From positions 41,273,862 to 41,337,861 of the forward strand of contig CM055110.1 in NCBI GenBank assembly GCA_029204225.1: a stretch of DNA of 64,000 bases, given 5' to 3'. Each line of letters starts with the position of its first letter. Position 1 is the first letter of the stretch. Of this stretch, positions 48,480-59,669 are shown piece by piece. The position numbers were made by a program, and so were the translations under genes. The notes under the pieces are model-generated. The model searched no databases, was not told the DNA's origin, and saw only the letters and a program-made list of their open reading frames with translations. The DNA is from Diphasiastrum complanatum. Lineage: Eukaryota > Streptophyta > Lycopodiopsida > Lycopodiales > Lycopodiaceae.

Positions 48480-48960
48480 TTACCGATTCTGAAATAGATA
48501 TTGGATATCTAGGGTAGTATGGTATTTGGTTTTGTTAAGATCTGTGTTCCTTTTGGGTTAGTGAATGCACTTGAGGCATTTCATCTGTACTTGAACAATA
48601 CATTTTCGTCTTGTCCATGTTGGAGTATAGTGTGGAGAAGTATTCTTTGAGTAACACTTAAGGAGCATGAGGGATTTCAATGATTAGATGTATCTCCTGG
48701 AATTGGTTGTGAATTTGATCCTATAGTTGGATATAGGATAGCCAAATAGACTTTTTGACTTTTTGGGCAAAACAGATCTCAATGCAAAGGATTCTTGGAG
48801 GAAAAGTTGGTGGTATGGGACATCAGTGATTCCAAAAGGGATTTCTTGGGTGAGAATGATATGTAGACTAATGGTTAGTAATTATTGTAATTGCCATACT
48901 AACAGTGAAATCCATTGGATTTTTGTTTTGGATATTTTGGGAAATTATGAGGTATAGATC
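48480..48960 (+). pseudogene. Decayed gypsy reverse transcriptase
   Basis: Across frame changes the plus strand reads FSEIDIGYL (the FSKIDLRSGYHQ block), then VPFGLVNALEAFHLYLNNTF (the PFGLTNAPATF block). At 48.79-48.95 kb it reads GTSVIPKGISW followed by a match to the FLGLAGYYRRF end (WIFVLDILGNYEV). The catalytic YIDD/FIDD region is not intact. This is clearly Ty3/gypsy pol, far older in appearance than the LTR pair. Confidence 0.7.
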
Positions 48961-51130
48961 GATCTCAAATGGTATCTCATTATTTACAAAATTTGGAATA
49001 CTTGAAATCTATTTCTTTTATGTTAAACCTCTACTTTTTAGAAATTTCTCAAATATGAGACAATTGGATTGAGATTCATATAATTACTTCTAACGTAGAA
49101 CTTGGTTTTGAAGGACTGAAAAGTTATATGAAATCATACTTCCATATATGGCTCAAAATCTATTGATGTTTTCAATTGATTCAGTGGAGTTTAGACTTCC
49201 TAGACCCAAATGTTAATTACTATTTGATAGTTGATTATTGAGATATAATAGTTCTATTACTCGGGATAAGATATTCTAGGATTTTGAGGAAAAAGTCTGT
49301 TTTGTAATAATATTGGATACTCATTATTGACTTTTTTGGATCTTTGATGTCTTTTTAATCAAAGTTATGGAACTTCTTTTTAAAAGGGGGAGAAGAAAAG
49401 ATAGAAATAAGACTTTCGATGAATCACCCAGTTGCATAGATGTTTGAAAAAAAATCTAGTATGTGTGCAAAGGTAGAACTATCCAGTTGAAATAGAGGAA
49501 CTCTCTAAGTAATTATTTTGAATAATCTAAAACTAGAGGAGTTTTGGAGATGTTGAGCTGTGAGATATTTATGAATATGGAAAGTAGTGATAAAGATTAA
49601 ATTAAGGTTCGCTAATTATTGCCAATTACCATTTTGTTATGGATTGGATCAGAGGAATAAAGCTTTAATCTTAACCTTATGTCCAAAGATGTTTGTATAA
49701 GTTAGCCTAATCTTGGTTTGTATACTAAGATCTGAAGTAGGCTGATTGGTTGAGGAATTTTTTTTAAAAGAGTTAGATGGTTGGAAAACTTGTGATGTGG
49801 AATTATTCACTTCAGAGATTTCCCAGATATGTTATATACTCATGAAAAATAGAGTTTGTTTGTAGTTGCAAGATTCTCAGTGAGTTTATGTGAGTAACAT
49901 AGGCTATCTGCCAGTTTATAGCCTATGTTTATGTATAGGAACATAGTTGGATACGTTGCTTATGTACATCTTAATTTTGTGGATCTGTTATGTGTTTCCT
50001 ATGTACTGAGTTTATATCATATACTTAAACTATTCAGAGTGCATAGACATATGAACAAGTAATGTGCAGAATAGTACTTGTAGGTTAATGGTTCTCTCTG
50101 TGGAAAGGATAATTCATTAACTTAGTTATGGTTTAGGAAAGGATCTAAATGTGGTGTTATACTAGTATAATTGAGATCTGCACCTAGACATCTAAGATCT
50201 CTAAATCATTACAATTGACCTGAGTAATTGGATTACTCCTATTTAGTAGTTAATTGGATAAATAAACAGTGTGAAGAGAATTCACCAAGAACTATTTATT
50301 TTGATCTATATTGCTTATAAGACACATGAATTGTGAGTCATCAAGATTCATCTATAGAAGTTGTGTGCATAGAATATAGAAGATTCTTGATATTGAATAT
50401 TTCTTGGATGAGAAATATATCCTAAGTTATTGACTAAATCCCAGTGAGCTCATATTGGATGACAGAGTCTAACTAATATTAAGAATAACCACTGAATTCA
50501 ATTGGAATTCAGCAGAACTTTGTAATATCTAGATGTTGTTTTAGGTGATTGTATAAAGTTTATATTGTTAAAGATGGATGTTATAATGGTCTTTAATTAC
50601 TTGGTTGATTGTAGAATTTGGAACTCATAATCTGGTTAAGAATCAGGCTGGAAGAATATTTTTGTTTGTTAAAAATAAGAGCACTTAACTCAAGAGAGTA
50701 TCTGGAGTACTTAGGACTGAGTTAAAGTCATTTTTATCTTGATGGATCTTCTAAGAGATTTTGGTAGGATGAATTTTTGTACCTTAGTTTTTGAAAAATT
50801 CTAAGTGTATTGGTATCAAGAAGCATTTATGATAGGTCTACAAGTAATTGTGTATAGTCTTGGTCTATAATTGTTTGGATCTTTAACTTTTGAACATCGA
50901 TTTCCAATGTAAGGTGACATTTCACCCAGAGATTCATGTGAATTGAGGTTACATGAAGGTTGACATTGCTAGATTGAAGACAATTAGACCCAACAGGAAA
51001 ATTTATCTCTTAGTGTACTTCTAAAGGTCAATATAGTACTTCAGTACAGAGATATATAATTTGAGAATTATTCCATCTCTAAGTACTAAGGATTGATTTT
51101 CAGGGTAAATGTGAAAATTAAAAGATTGAT
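48961..51130. other. Decayed interior of gypsy D
   Basis: The position expected for RNase H and integrase. Only vague traces remain, and no motif is firm enough to place. A perfect 11-12 bp inverted repeat (ACATAGGCTAT...ATAGCCTATGT) lies at about 49898-49930. Confidence 0.45.
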
Positions 51131-51337
51131 TTGTTAGCTTTTGAACTTGATCTTCATGATTGGTTGACTGCTCATCCAATATATCATGTGGACTTAGTTT
51201 ATATGATGATGATAGTTGGATACATTGAAGATTTTTCCCATTCGGAGGACTTATCGCTCAATGTACCTTTGGAACCTAAAAGAGTACTCAAAATTAGAGA
51301 TAATCAATTAAGAAATCATCTATCTCTGAGTGCTTAA
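51131..51337 (+). pseudogene. Gypsy D integrase C-terminal segment
   Basis: An open frame of 68 codons reads AFELDLHDWLTAHPIYHVDL and LEPKRVLKIRDNQLRNH. This is the conserved sequence between the integrase core and the chromodomain position in Ty3/gypsy (the LP...HPVFHVS and EPE.ILD.R motifs). It ends about 115 bp before the 3' LTR. Confidence 0.75.
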
Positions 51338-51453
51338 TTAGGTTGGATGGTCAGATTAAGAATAATGATTCATGAGAAAGAGTTAAAAGCATACAAATTG
51401 GATCTTCCCTAATTACTCATTCTGCGGATAGAACTTGTTTAAGGGGGGAAGAA

Positions 51454-51936
51454 TGTTACGTCCATGTCTAGTATGAGGATGCAGAATAATTCTTGACATG
51501 GATAGCCCGTCACTCTAGTGTATGTGGTTATTAGTTATGCCTCGTCATTCCGAGCTTGCCCGATAAAATAATTAATAACTATATGAGGGCCCAGACCTAT
51601 AATTGGACACTTGCATGGTGTTTGACTGCTATAATGCAAGAATAGAAGATCAATTGCTATTCTAGGTTGCATGGGGATCCCAAGAGAAATATTTTCTCCT
51701 CATGGGAGAGAATATATACTAGTGAAAACTCACCCATCTACTTATTGGATTTTCTGATCCTTGTAGCCATGAGCCCGCTCCTCTCTTGCATTCATTCGCC
51801 ATAGCATGGGGGTGAGGGTGAAGTGGTTAGGGTATTGACTAGCCATTTCCTATTGGTTGGGTGGTTTTGCTCCACAGTTTTCCTTTTGGTTGTATGCAAC
51901 AGGATCTAGTCGGATCTTCACTATGCAATCTTTACA
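51454..51936 (+). repeat. Gypsy D 3' LTR (483 bp)
   Basis: Preceded by the polypurine tract at 51441-51453 and followed by ATGAG, which differs by one base from the ATAAG before the 5' LTR. Confidence 0.88.
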
Positions 51937-52295
51937 ATGAGGCACTCCATCGCTACCATAAAGGCTTGCAGGCTACGCTAGCTTTTGAGCATAACTATGA
52001 CAAAAGCAAAAGTTGATGTCTCGGCTCTCACAAACCAGAAGATATTGTGATGGATTCTAACTTTAACTACATACCACTAAGTGATGGCTCACTAAATCCA
52101 TTCCATGTTGTGTGAACGTTGATTTCCAAGAGAGGATTGGGCACAACCTACCCATGCTAACTAATTGAGCTGGCTTCTGAGTATGCCTAACAAACAAGGT
52201 GTGTTGGTACCCTGAGCAAAGTGATGAGAACAACACAATTCGCAATATATATAAAATTCAAATCTTAGGGGTCTAAAGCCGCTTATGTCACATAT
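51937..52295. other. Spacer between gypsy D and copia B
   Basis: No gene or repeat recognised. It ends in CATAT, the left target-site sequence of copia B. Confidence 0.6.
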
Positions 52296-53088
52296 TGTTA
52301 AAATTGAAATAACAATCCATATTGATTTCTTGGCTTGCTACAAATGTTGTACCATGCAAGTATGTAGCTCATAAATGCAAAATGCCAAGTTTGGCCTACA
52401 AAAAACTCGAGCTACATGGTTATGTAATATCTAGATTGAAGAATACAACTTGCATATAGTTTGTAGACATAGACTTAGCAAATTCATGCTTGTAGAAACT
52501 TGTGGCAATTCACATGCATTAATTGTAAGTGATCCATAGTGACATGCAAGGCATGCACAACGTGTAATGGACACATGCATGATGATTTGTACTTTGTTAG
52601 TTAGAACTAGCACACTTGTAAAAAGTTGGTAGAATTTCATGCATGGCAAGTGACAAATGTCACATAGACTCTAGATGTCACTTTAGATGTCATTTTGTAA
52701 TGAATGGATGTGGTTCTACCTCGAGCTATCTCAAACTCCATAAATATGTGTAGCTCTCCTCACAATCAATGATGAAGAACCAAAGTTTTGTAGCTATCTC
52801 ATGCCATTTTGGATCTAAACTATTTTGCTTGTCATCTCTCTATCTTTCTCTCTCTAAGTCGTGTTGAAGCTAATGCTTATACACTAATATTTTGTACTTT
52901 TGCTAATTATTGATTCATTGCTATCATATTCAGTTGCTTAGCATGCTAGATTGTGGTTAAGCCATTTCTTCTGAAGTAGATCTTGCTAATCAATCTAGAA
53001 TCAGGTTACTATGCTAATCACAAAGCTTAATTAGATCCATCATACTTTTGGACATTCCCCACACGTGTCAAATCTGGAGATTTTGTTC
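52296..53088 (+). repeat. Copia B 5' LTR (793 bp)
   Basis: Near-identical to 57452-58245. The primer-binding site adjoins its right end. CATAT precedes it. Confidence 0.92.
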
Positions 53089-53668
53089 TGATATCATAGC
53101 CAAATTAAGCTTTGCATGCTAACATCTCTGATTGTACAAGAAATTGAGAGCTAAATCAAGCAAAAAAGCAGTTTTGCATTTTTTTTCTCACCTTTCTCTG
53201 AAGTGTATTTGGATCAAATCGGATTGGATTTGAATTTTCAAACCTGAAATGTGGTAGTACAGAATTCTGGAACTCCGCATGTGTGAAAATCAGAGATTTT
53301 CAATCCCTTTGTTCTCCTTGCTTATAGATCCAAAGATAGCAGTGCTATAGCTTGATGGAAAGCTTATGATTTGTACTTTCAAAAATTGAAACCAAATCAA
53401 TCTGATGTGTCTAGCAAGAGTTATAAGCTCTTAAAGAGGATAGCAATAGGTCCAAAATCCGAGTGCCAGCATTTTGATTTGATTCAAACTTGCTTTGTTC
53501 TGAATCCATTGTTTTGAGCATTCTACACAAGAAACTGAAGATCAAGACTGAGTTTGAAGTAATGAACACCTTTTGAGCCTTCTGAGAGTCAATTGTGTTT
53601 TTTTTTAAGCATTTCACACATGCCAAAAGTAGGATTCAAACTAGCCAAAGTGTCTCAATCCACTTTGT

Positions 53669-54330
53669 GTGTCTAATGAAATTCTGAGAGAGATAGGATC
53701 TTGCACTACAGCCAAAGAAGCTTGGGATGCACTAAAGTCCATCTATGAAGCAAAGAATACTTCTAGAATACTCACTCTTAGGAATCAGATTTTCCAAAAT
53801 TTTCAAAGAAGTGAAGAGAGTGCATCTAACTATGTTTTGAGAGTTAAAGATTTACATAGAGAGATTTCCTGTGTTGGTGTTACTATTAACCAAGATGAGC
53901 TAGTTCAAGTCATACTGAATGGCTTGAAAGATGACTATGATAATCTTGTTCAGTCTTTTGCTATTAAGGAGGAGTTGCCTAATCTAGAAACTCTCCAAGG
54001 AATTATTATTTCTGAAGAATCTAGACAAAGCTATAAACTCTTCAGGATGAACAAACTCGAGCATGGTGGAAGTGACAAAGCCCTCTTTGTCAAAGACAAG
54101 CATAAAGGAAGGAGTAAGAACCAGTTCTCTCAAGCATCCAACAAAGACAGCCAAAGATCGAGACAAAGATGGTGAAGAGGATGATACATCTCATTCTTCT
54201 AACTCAAAGACCAAGAAGAAGAAAGTGAAGTGTTTCTTCTGTGGCAAGAAGGGGCACTATGCCTCTAATTGCTTTAAGAAGAAAAACCAACTCAAGCAAG
54301 CTAATCTCTCCAAAGAGATTGAAGAAGATT
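53669..54330 (+). pseudogene. Copia B gag
   Basis: The frame 53669-54175 gives the middle of a copia Gag: REIGSCTTAKEAWDALKSIY, NFQRSEESASNYVLRVKDL, ILNGLKDDYDNLVQSF. The N-terminal ~80 residues expected before it are absent from the open frame. A frame change near 54.11-54.17 kb leads into the zinc knuckle CFFCGKKGHYASNC (C-x2-C-x4-H-x4-C) at 54.23 kb. Gag would be truncated at both ends. Confidence 0.85.
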
Positions 54331-55517
54331 CTATTGCAAGTGATGGAGAAGGATCACTCATGGTGTCCAGTTTTTCTTCATCACCTTTCAAGAAAGATGG
54401 AGCTTGGTACATAGATAGTGGATCTTCTTCACATATGAGCTGTTCAAAGGAGTCATTTGACTCAATCTTACCTTACAAAGGACTCAAGAGATCTATTTAT
54501 ACTGCTAATGATCATGAGTGCCCAATAGAAGGAATTGGCAACATTCCATTGAAACTTGCTTCTTCAAAAGTTCTTGCACTTTCTAATGTTCTTGTCATTC
54601 CAAAACTCACAAAGAACTTAATTAGTGTGGGAAAGTTGCTTGATAATGGTTGTGATGTAAAGTTCAACTCCAATACTTGTTTTATGAAGAAAAATGAAGA
54701 GATCCTTGCTGATGGATCTAGATGTGGTGGAATTTTTAAGTTGAATTCTTATGAGAATGCAATCCTTTGTGACGTTCCTTTGTTATCTAGGGAGGAGCTG
54801 TGGCATAGAAGGTTGGGTCATCCTAACTTTAAATCTATGTCTTCTATGGTTAAGAAGGTGAAGGCTATTGGTCTTCCAAAATCTCTTTCTAAAGATTTCA
54901 AGCCTTGTGAGGCTTGTGCCATTGCAAAGTCACATAGAAAGCCATATCAGAAGTCTTTTATAAAGACTACTCATCCTTTGGAGCTTATACACTTAGATAT
55001 ACATTTTTCCTCTTCTAAAAGTATTGGTGGTGCAACATGTTTTGTCACCTTTATTGATGACTTTACTAGATATACTTGGATGTATCTACTTTCTTCAAAG
55101 GATATGGTTTTTGATCACTTCCTAATCTTCAAAGCTTATGTTGAGAAACAGTTTTCTTTCAAAGTTAAAGTTTTAAGATGTGATGGAGGAGGTGAATACA
55201 TCTCCAACAAGTTTCATGAATACTGTGAAGGTGAAGGAATAAAGAGAGAGTTTTCTTGTGCTTATTCTCCATCTCAAAATGGAGTAGCTGAGAGGAAAAA
55301 CAAATCTTTATGTGAATGTGCTAAAGCAATTCAAGTAGCAGCTTCTTTGCCTATTGAATATTGGGGTGAAGCTATAAATTGTGCAAACTATTTGTGCAAT
55401 AGAAAACCTCACAATGCACTTGCTGGAAAATCACCTTTTGAAGTCTTGTTTAAGAAGAAACCTAAGGTAGATCACCTTAGAGTTTTGGTTGTACTTGCTT
55501 TGTTCATGTGCCCTTGA
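54063..55517 (+). pseudogene. Copia B protease and integrase
   Basis: An open frame of 484 codons covers the Gag zinc knuckle, the protease active site AWYIDSGSSSHMS (54.41 kb), GAG-pre-integrase (ELWHRRLGHPNFKS, 54.80 kb) and the integrase core with LIHLDIHFS, LRCDGGGEYIS and GVAERKNKSL giving D, D and E. The frame closes at 55517 just after the integrase core because of a one-base loss in a T run near 55.48 kb. Coding continues in another frame at once. Confidence 0.9.
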
Positions 55518-57434
55518 AAACGAGGAAAAGAGATGATCCTAATTCTATTAAAGGGATCATGGTTGGATATGCATCCAACAAGAAAGCTTACGGAATCTAT
55601 GTTACCTCCACCTCAACTATAATTGAGAGTAGAGATGTTATATTCCATGAAGATCAAAAATACATTCTTGAGGAGGCCGAGTTCAAAGATTCTCACAAAG
55701 ATACTCCAATCATCACCCTTGAAGACTATCATGGAGATATGGGGCCGAGAATTGAGGAGGAGTCACCTCGAATCTTTTCACCAAGGAGATCTCAAAGAGA
55801 AAGATCCGAGCCTAGAAGGCTTACCTATGAAGATAGAGGCAAGCAAGTGGAAATCAACTCCACTAATTGTGCTTATTTTATTTCTCATGAGGAGTCGAAG
55901 GATGTATATGATGCACTCAACTCGAACGAATGGTACCTTGCCATGAAGGAGGAATATGATGCTTTGATGGTCAACAAGATATGGGAGCTTGTGGATCTTC
56001 CATCCAACAAGCACACCATTGGTTGCAAGTGAGTTTTTCGAGTCAAGTATAATCAAGATGGCACAATCAACAAGTACAAGGCTAGGCTTTGTGCTAAAGG
56101 TTTTGCTCAAATTTATGGACTTGATTATGAGGAGACCTTTGCTCCAGTTGCAAAGATGGTATCAATTAGAATCATAATTTTTCTTGCTTGTTTTTTCAAT
56201 TGGCAAGTTCTTCAACTAGATGTCTCTAATGCATTTCTAAATGGGTATCTAGAAGAAGAGATTTATATGAATCAGCCTATTGGGTTCATCCATGACAAAG
56301 AAAAATTTCGCTTGCTCTGCAAAAGTTTATATGGATTGAAGCAAGCTCCAAGATCATGGTATTCTCGACTTAACACCTTTCTTGAGTCACTAGGATTTAA
56401 TCTTAGTAACTATGATCCTTCCTTATATGTCAAGTTTTTTTGATAAAGATATTGTCATTCTTCTTATTTATGTCGATGATATCATTTTGATAGGAAGTAG
56501 TATCAAGTTAGTTGAGGAAACCAAGATTGCACTTGAAAAAGAGTTCAAGATGCAAGATCTTGGAAAAATTCACTATATTCTAGGATTAGAGATTGACTTT
56601 CTTAAAGATAAAGCTTTTGTATGTCAATCCAAGTATGCTCTTTCAATGTTAAAGAAGTTCAATATGTTGAATTGTAAGATTTTAGAAACACCTATGGAGC
56701 AAAATGTAAAGGACTCTAACAAAGGTGATGAAAGATCCTTCGTGGACATCACACTTTTTAGAAGTCTTATAGGCTTCTTAATTTGGCTCACAATAACTAG
56801 ACCTGACATAAGCTTTAGTGTTCATAAGTTGAGTCAGGCTATGCAAAATCTTACTATCTATGATTGGAAAATGGCCAAGAGAGTGCTTAGATATATATCT
56901 TCAACTTTTGATTTTGGTTTATTATATAAAAGTGAAGATCTTTCTATTATTGGTTATTCTAGCTCGGATTTTGCAAGTGATAGAGCAGATCAAAAATCTG
57001 CAAGTGCTTATGTCATATATCTTGGAGGAAACTTGATATCTTGGCTTTCCAAAAAGCAAGATACTGTATCACTCTCATCATGTGAAGCTGAGTACAAGGC
57101 ACTCACTACAACAACAAAGGAAGTGCTTTGGATCAAGAGGTTACTAGTGGAACTAAAGATAATCTTGGAAGAGGGTCTACCTATGATCATGTGTGACAAC
57201 ATTTCAGCCCAAGCCCTTGCCAACAACCCGATATTCCATGCAAGGAGCAAGCATATCGAAGTTGCACATCACTTCGTGAGAGAGAAGCTCATTGGAGGGG
57301 AAATCAATTTGGAGCACATCGACACATCATCTTGTATTGCTGATATGCTCACCAAACCTTTGAGCAAAAGTTCCTTTATCAAGCATAGAGCCAATCTTGG
57401 AGTTATACCAAGATCCATGTTCAAATCAATATAG
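55508..57434 (+). pseudogene. Copia B reverse transcriptase and RNase H
   Basis: The frame 55508-56032 carries the integrase C-terminus and the start of reverse transcriptase, ending at a TGA where the family has Trp (IGCK then VFRVKYNQDG). The same frame resumes to 56443: ETFAPVAKM, LDVSNAFLNGYLEEEIYM, LYGLKQAPRSWY. A further frame change near 56.44 kb leads to 56412-57434 with the intact catalytic box LLIYVDDIIL, TRPDISFSVHKLSQ, and RNase H (SLSSCEAEYKAL; ARSKHIEVAHHFVREK). Motifs are well kept, so the element died fairly recently. Confidence 0.9.
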
Positions 57435-57451
57435 ATTATTTTTAGGAGGAG

Positions 57452-58245
57452 TGTTAAAATTGAAAAAACAAATCATATTGATTTCTTGGCTTGCTACAAA
57501 TGTTGTACCATGCAAGTATGTAGCTCATAAATGCAAAATGCCAAGTTTGGCCTACATAGAACTCGAGATACATGGTTATGTAATATCTAGATTGAAGAAT
57601 ACAACTTGCATATAGTTTGTAGACATAGAATTAGCAAAGTCATGCTTGTAGAAACTCGTGGCAATTCACATGCATTAATTGTAAGTGTTCCACAGTGACA
57701 TGCAAGGCATGCACAAAGTGTAATGGACACATGCATGATGATTTGTACTTTGTTAGTTAGAACTAGCACACTTGTAAAAAGTTGGTAGAATTTCATGCAT
57801 GGCAAGTGACAAATGTCACATAGACTCTAGATGTCACTTTAGATGTCATTTTGTAATGAATGGATGTGGTTCTACCTCGAGCTACCTCAAACTCCATAAA
57901 TATGTGTAGCTCTCCTCACAATCAATGATGAAGAACCAAATTTTTGTAGCTATCTCATGCCATTTTTGGATCTAAATTATTTTGCTTGTTATCTCTCTAT
58001 CTTTCTCTCTCTAAGTCATGTTGAAGCTAATGCTTATACACTAATATCTTGTACTTTTGCTAATTATTGATTCATTGCTATCATATTTAGTTGCTTAGCA
58101 TGTTAGATTGTGGTTAAGCCATTTCTTCTGAACTAGATCTTGCTAATCAATCTAGAATCAGGTTACTGTGCTAATCACAAAGTTTAATTAGATCCATCAT
58201 ACTTGTGGACATTCCCCACACGTGTGAAATCTGGAAATTTTGTCA
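57452..58245 (+). repeat. Copia B 3' LTR (794 bp)
   Basis: Preceded by the polypurine tract and followed by CATAC. Ends TGTCA, whereas the 5' copy ends TGTTC. Confidence 0.92.
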
Positions 58246-58429
58246 CATACCAACACTTTTCAGTGAGAATTACCCAACAAAACTCGCAAATAACAATCAG
58301 ACTCACACTTATTGACGAATTGCATTCACCAACTTGGAACCACCCTTTTTTCTTTTTTCTAACTCGTTATTCTGACCAAATGTAGATGAGCCAGATTATT
58401 TGAACAAGATTGGGTTGAGATATTATAAC

Positions 58430-58512
58430 TATTGGATTTATTCCTCTACTCTCCTAAATTCCATGTTAATCTAGTTCCATTCCTATTGTTGCAGTTTTAC
58501 ATGCATTGTCAT
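58430..58512 (-). repeat. Fragment related to the 1.04-kb repeat
   Basis: On the minus strand the bases GACAATGCATGTAA, then TGGAACTAGATTAACATGG and TTTAGGAGAGTAGAGGA match, with few differences, a ~75-bp block inside both copies of the 1.04-kb repeat (about 16.52-16.60 and 18.64-18.72 kb). The flanks do not match. Confidence 0.75.
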
Positions 58513-58641
58513 GCAGTCTGCACTTACGAGATAATTTTAGTCCTGCATCCACCTTATTGAAAAAATTAGGGAGTCGTAGAAATCCCTAGAATGCCTATGG
58601 AATCAACAATCATTACTCCAGAAAACTAGAGGATCAAAGCC

Positions 58642-59665
58642 TTACGAGAGTGACAAGATAAGATTTCTTGAATATAGATCAATGGTAACGAGAATACTCT
58701 TGAAGTTCACTTTGAAGATGTTAACAATGACTTTAATGCAGAAGGAATCTTTAAAAAGTTTTGATAGCATTGTAGTAACATCTTGACCATGCGACCCATC
58801 TACCAATCTGATATCAAAACCATGTCTCAAGTCGATCGAAAATTCCTCGAGCTCTGAAGAAGATCTTTTGACCATATAGAATCAGATACAAAAGGGATCC
58901 CATTCTGAAAAAACTGAAGAAGTTAACCATGCAACGATGCACATACGCACAAGAGCCAAACTCCCAAAGTATCGTGCAAGATAACAGTTGGCCTTGTCAC
59001 CGATGGTAGATTGAATTTGTAGGTTGGATCTATAGTGGACCTCCCGTGACTTCCTTTTAGAATCTTTTTGAGTCTTACTAGCATCCCACAAGGGTCCGGA
59101 TCCTACTAAGACTAGAGTGGTTTCTAGCTTAGAGTCTCCTGAGGTTCGGTTAGATCCTACCCAAGCTCTAGATTAGTATCACTAGCATTTATAGACCAAG
59201 GATATAAAAAGTCAAGTTGAGCGCTAAACCGAGTAGCCATCGATCTCCCAACGGTCATATTTGTGAGAGCTTGAAAGTCTCTCATTCACCCGAGAGGATG
59301 GGGTGATTAGGACGGCCCCCGGGATTGGAAGTGGCATTACCCTGATCACTCATGTAAGGGCAGTGTGGGCCCTTCCCCCACTGGGGATCTTTTAACGGGA
59401 CCAATCCCTTGACAAAAAATCCGCCCAACAGAGGCTCCTCCTCATTGCCAAGCACAATATCCATGATATCTTCATGCACCAAATTAGATTCCATCCTAAC
59501 CTTCCAAATAGAATAGTTAATGGAATTCAACCTTGCACTTGACTCCAATAGGTACCCCCCCCCTTGATGCCATGATGAGACAAATGAAAATGTACACAAA
59601 GTACAAGCTTGTGAAATAACTCTACAAAGTGATTTTGTGATTCCCAAAAGCCTAGACTTGAACAA
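58642..59665 (-). pseudogene. Copia-like gag N-terminus and unassigned remains
   Basis: The minus-strand frame at 59665-59282 contains LNSINYSIWKVRMESNL followed by an acidic stretch (LGNEEEP), the pattern of the copia Gag N-terminal domain. The two minus-strand frames further left (59091-58882 and 58875-58642) have no domain that could be recognised. The fragment is flanked by the small piece of the 1.04-kb repeat in the same orientation, but a link between them is only inferred. Confidence 0.5.
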
Positions 59666-59669
59666 ATCA

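Larger units (their letters stand above)
42123..51936 (+). mobile_element. Ty3/gypsy element D (plus strand), 9.8 kb, carrying a CACTA transposase gene
   Basis: The two LTRs (42123-42600 and 51454-51936) both start TGTTACGTCCATGTC and end TTTACA. The flanking 5-bp sequences ATAAG and ATGAG differ at one base, as expected of an old target duplication. A primer-binding site TGGTATTAGAGC starts at 42602 and a polypurine tract (AAGGGGGGAAGAA) ends at 51453. Decayed gypsy pol lies in the right half: reverse transcriptase around 48.48-48.95 kb and an integrase C-terminal segment at 51.13-51.34 kb. The left half, where gag and protease should be, holds a TNP2-type transposase gene instead. Confidence 0.85.
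52296..58245 (+). mobile_element. Ty1/copia element B (plus strand), 5.95 kb
   Basis: LTRs at 52296-53088 and 57452-58245 both start TGTTAAAATTGAAA. By eye they differ at about 30 of 793 positions, roughly 96% identity. Flanking sequences are CATAT and CATAC. The primer-binding site (TGATATCATAGCC, from 53089) and polypurine tract (TTTAGGAGGAG, ending 57451) are in place. The gag-pol order is gag, protease, integrase, reverse transcriptase, RNase H. Several lesions inactivate it. Confidence 0.92.
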
